Shown piece after piece: positions 62,052 to 64,000 of a DNA stretch of 64,000 nt. The DNA is from Otis tarda (Eukaryota; Chordata; Aves; Otidiformes; Otididae). Every line of letters begins with the position of its first letter. Within the stretch, counting starts at the first letter, position 1. The position numbers and the translations under genes are program-made. The notes below the pieces were generated by a model that searched no databases, was not told the origin of the DNA, and saw only the letters and a list, made by a program, of their open reading frames with translations. The stretch is from assembly GCA_026413225.1 (NCBI GenBank), contig JAPMTP010000088.1:62001-126000 (forward strand). The letters are read 5' to 3'.

Positions 62052-63188
62052 TTACCTTCCGGAGGGGCCTACATTCTCCTTGGATTTTCTTTTGTCCCCT
62101 ACATACCTGTAAAAGCTTTTCTTGTTACTTTTTATATTCCTGGCCAGATTCGATTCCATCAGGGCTTTAGCCTTCCTCACCCTATCCCTGGCCGCTCGCA
62201 CAGCCACTCGGTAGTCCTCCCAGGCTACCTGTCCCCGCTTCCACCCTCTATAGGCTTCCTTCTTTACTTTCAGTTGGTCCAGGAGCTCCTTGCTCATCCA
62301 CGCTGGCCTCTTGGCCTTTTTGCCCGACTTCTTCTTCATCGGGATGCACCTCTGCTGAGCTTGGAGGAGGTGCTCCTTAAATATGGACCAACTTTCCTGG
62401 GCCCCTCTTCCCTCCAGGGCCGCCTCCCATGGCACTTTGCCCATGAGGTTCCTGAAGAGGCAGAAGTCCGCCTTCCTGAAATCTAGGGCAGAGAGCTTGC
62501 TGTGCAGTTTCCTCGCCGCCCCGTGGATCTTGAATTCCACCGCGTCATGGTCACTGCAGCCAAGGCTGTCCGTCAGTTTCACGTCCCCCACCAGCCCCTC
62601 CCTGTTGGTGAGCACAAGGTCCAGCATGGCACCCCTCCTTGTCGGCTCCTCTATCGCCTGCAGGAGGAAGTTATCGTCCACGCATTCCAGGAATCTCCTG
62701 GACTGCCTGTGCCCTGCCGTGTTGTCTCTCCAACAGATGTCAGGGTGGTTGAAGTCCCCCATGAGGACCAGGGCTTGTGACCGCTGTGAGGCTGCTCCTA
62801 TCTGCCTATAGAGCGCCTCGTCCGCTCTGTCTTCCTGGCCAGGCGGCCTGTAACAGACCCCCACCGTAACATCCCCCATCGGTCCCTGTCCTCTGATCTT
62901 GACCCATAAGCTCTCTGTCAGCTCCTCCCCCATCCCCAGGCGGAGCTCCACGCACTCCAGCCGGTTGCTGACATAGAGAGCGACACCCCCTCCTCGTCTT
63001 CCCTGCCTGTCTTTTCTAAAAAGCCTGTACCCCTCCATGTTGACGCTCCAGTCGTAAGAGCCGTCCCACCACGTCTCCGTGATGCCAACAAGGTCGTAGC
63101 CCTGCTCGCACGCACGCATCTCCAGTTCTTCCTGTTTATTCCCCATGCTGCGTGCGTTGGTATAGAGACACTTCAGCAGGGTCCTCAA
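62052..63188 (-). pseudogene. CR1 ORF2 endonuclease part, copy 3
   Basis: The 378 codons carry the whole APE endonuclease domain without interruption: ITETWWD (E38), [10 protein letters not shown] (about 144-153) and SDH (about 212-214), followed by the linker up to KSKENVGP, where the frame is lost at the G4 run. Private substitutions change RMGD to PMGD near residue 103 and P to R near residue 25. The frame starts at a TTG and is open to the 5' truncation, so this is a truncated protein without its natural start. Confidence 0.93.
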
Positions 63189-63226
63189 TAAAACCGACTT
63201 GCTGGCTGGAGTGACAGGTTGCTGGC

Positions 63227-64000
63227 TTCACTTCAGATCCCATGCCCAGAGCAGTTTTGCCTGCTCTGAAGCTTGTCTCTGTAGCAAAATGGCTGATGCC
63301 TCGTGGTAAGCAGATGGAATGCAGCTGTGAGTTGTCTGCTCCACCCCTGGTGAGTCAGGAGCCCGCCCACAAGCTGCTAGCAGCCAGCCCAGGCACAGGC
63401 ACTGTAGCTGGCTGTTGGTGGCTCCAAACAAAGTCTAAAAGAGCATTTTTGGTTGACCATTTCACTTCAGATCCCCTGTCCAATGCAGTTTTGCCTGCTC
63501 TGAAGCTTGTCTCTGAAGCAAAATGGCTGATGCCTCCTGTTAAGCAGTTGGAATGCAGCTGTGAGTTGTCTGCTCCACCCCTGGTGAGTCAGGAGCCCGC
63601 CCACAAGCTGCCAGCAGCCAGCCCAGGCACAGGCACTGTAGCTGGCTGTTGGTGGCTCCAAACAAAGTCTAAAAGAGCTTTTTTGGTTGCCTATTTCACT
63701 TCAGATCCCCTGCCCAGTGCAGATTTGCCTGCTCTAAAGCAAGCTTGCCCCTGCAGCAAAATGGATGATGCAACGTGGTAAGCACTCAGCTCCACCCCTG
63801 GTGAGTCAGGAGCCCACCCACAAGCTGCCAGCAGCCAGCACAGGCACAGGCACCGTAGCTGGCTGTTGGTGGCTCCAAACAAAGTCTAAAAGAGCTTTTT
63901 TGGTTGCCTATTTCACTTCAGATCCCCTGCCCAGTGCAGTTTTGCCTGCACTGAAGCAATTTTGTCCGTGCAGCAAAATGGCTGACGCCTCGTGGAAAGC
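63227..64000. repeat. Satellite array B, block 4, about 3 copies, runs off the window
   Basis: The B monomer resumes at TTCACTTCAGATCCCATGCC as after the other two CR1 copies. It follows the unit order seen at 53052-53860, including CAATGCAG with CTGTTAAGCAG and GTGCAGATTTGCCTGC. The 21-bp-deleted form appears near 63780 (GGTAAGCACTCAGCTCC) where the partner near 53600 has the full-length form. Confidence 0.97.

Larger units (their letters stand above)
60298..63226 (-). mobile_element. CR1 LINE, copy 3, 5'-truncated, 2929 bp
   Basis: The same insertion as copies 1 and 2: TTCA on both sides (60294-60297, 63227-63230), same truncation, five tail octamers. It has three private substitutions that I found, near 62693 (GAATCTCC for GAACCTCC), near 62881 (ATCGGTCC for ATCCGTCC) and near 63117 (GCACGCAT for GCAGGCAT). 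Homopolymer differences are C4 at 60377-60380 and G4 at 62064-62067. It is the least broken copy: one frame break between endonuclease and reverse transcriptase plus the shared early stop. Confidence 0.97.

Noticed and set aside
43261-63226. Three independent CR1 insertions into a target hotspot
   Set aside because: Identical truncation point, near-zero divergence and matching flanking satellite variants make copying of one insertion far more likely.
1-64000. CRISPR array
   Set aside because: Repeats are directly adjacent 191- or 234-bp monomers without unique spacers, in a vertebrate sequence.
1-64000. tRNA, rRNA or small RNA genes, telomeric repeats, LTR or DNA transposons
   Set aside because: I saw no cloverleaf, rRNA-like block, TTAGGG run, LTR pair or terminal inverted repeat outside the satellite and CR1 sequence.

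Overview
The window is almost pure satellite DNA and contains no host gene that I can support. Three LINE copies at positions 43261-46190, 50131-53051 and 60298-63226 give the best clue to the organism. Each is a CR1 retrotransposon ending in the octamer tail (ATTCTATG)n that is typical of avian CR1. The source is therefore most likely a bird; crocodilians and turtles also carry CR1 and cannot be excluded. The setting is a large heterochromatic block such as a (peri)centromere, a microchromosome arm or a sex-chromosome satellite region. I cannot tell which.

Layout. (1) Positions 1 to about 17836: array A, a satellite with a 191-bp period, about 93 head-to-tail copies, running off the left edge of the window. 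It is CpG-rich, has an A-tract followed by a CpG cluster in each unit, and is a mosaic of multi-unit duplications offset by whole numbers of monomers. (2) About 17837-17850: an abrupt junction, with no intervening unique sequence, into array B. (3) Array B, a satellite with a consensus of about 234 bp, fills 17837-43260, 46191-50130, 53052-60297 and 63227-64000, about 160 copies in all, running off the right edge. It is CpG-poor. It has two main length polymorphisms (a 21-bp deletion and a 4-bp indel) and nested higher-order duplications of 0.7 to 6.6 kb. (4) Three CR1 copies, all with ORF2 on the minus strand, interrupt array B.

The three CR1 copies are not three insertions. They share the same target position in the B monomer, the same TTCA target-site duplication, the same 5' truncation point and the same neighbouring satellite units. 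They differ by three substitutions that I could find, one tail octamer and four homopolymer runs. One CR1 therefore landed in one B monomer and was later multiplied with its neighbours as part of a large higher-order repeat. Each copy encodes most of CR1 ORF2 (endonuclease, then reverse transcriptase), but every copy is broken in frame.

Open reading frames in both satellites are numerous on both strands. They are explained by low stop-codon content and, in array B, by a period divisible by three. I do not annotate them as genes. The points most worth a second look are the CR1-marked macro-repeat, the CpG contrast between the two arrays, the splice-site-like and AP-1/YY1-like motifs in every B unit, the dyad symmetries in both monomers, and a small cluster of indels around 42230-42375 that looks like an assembly defect.
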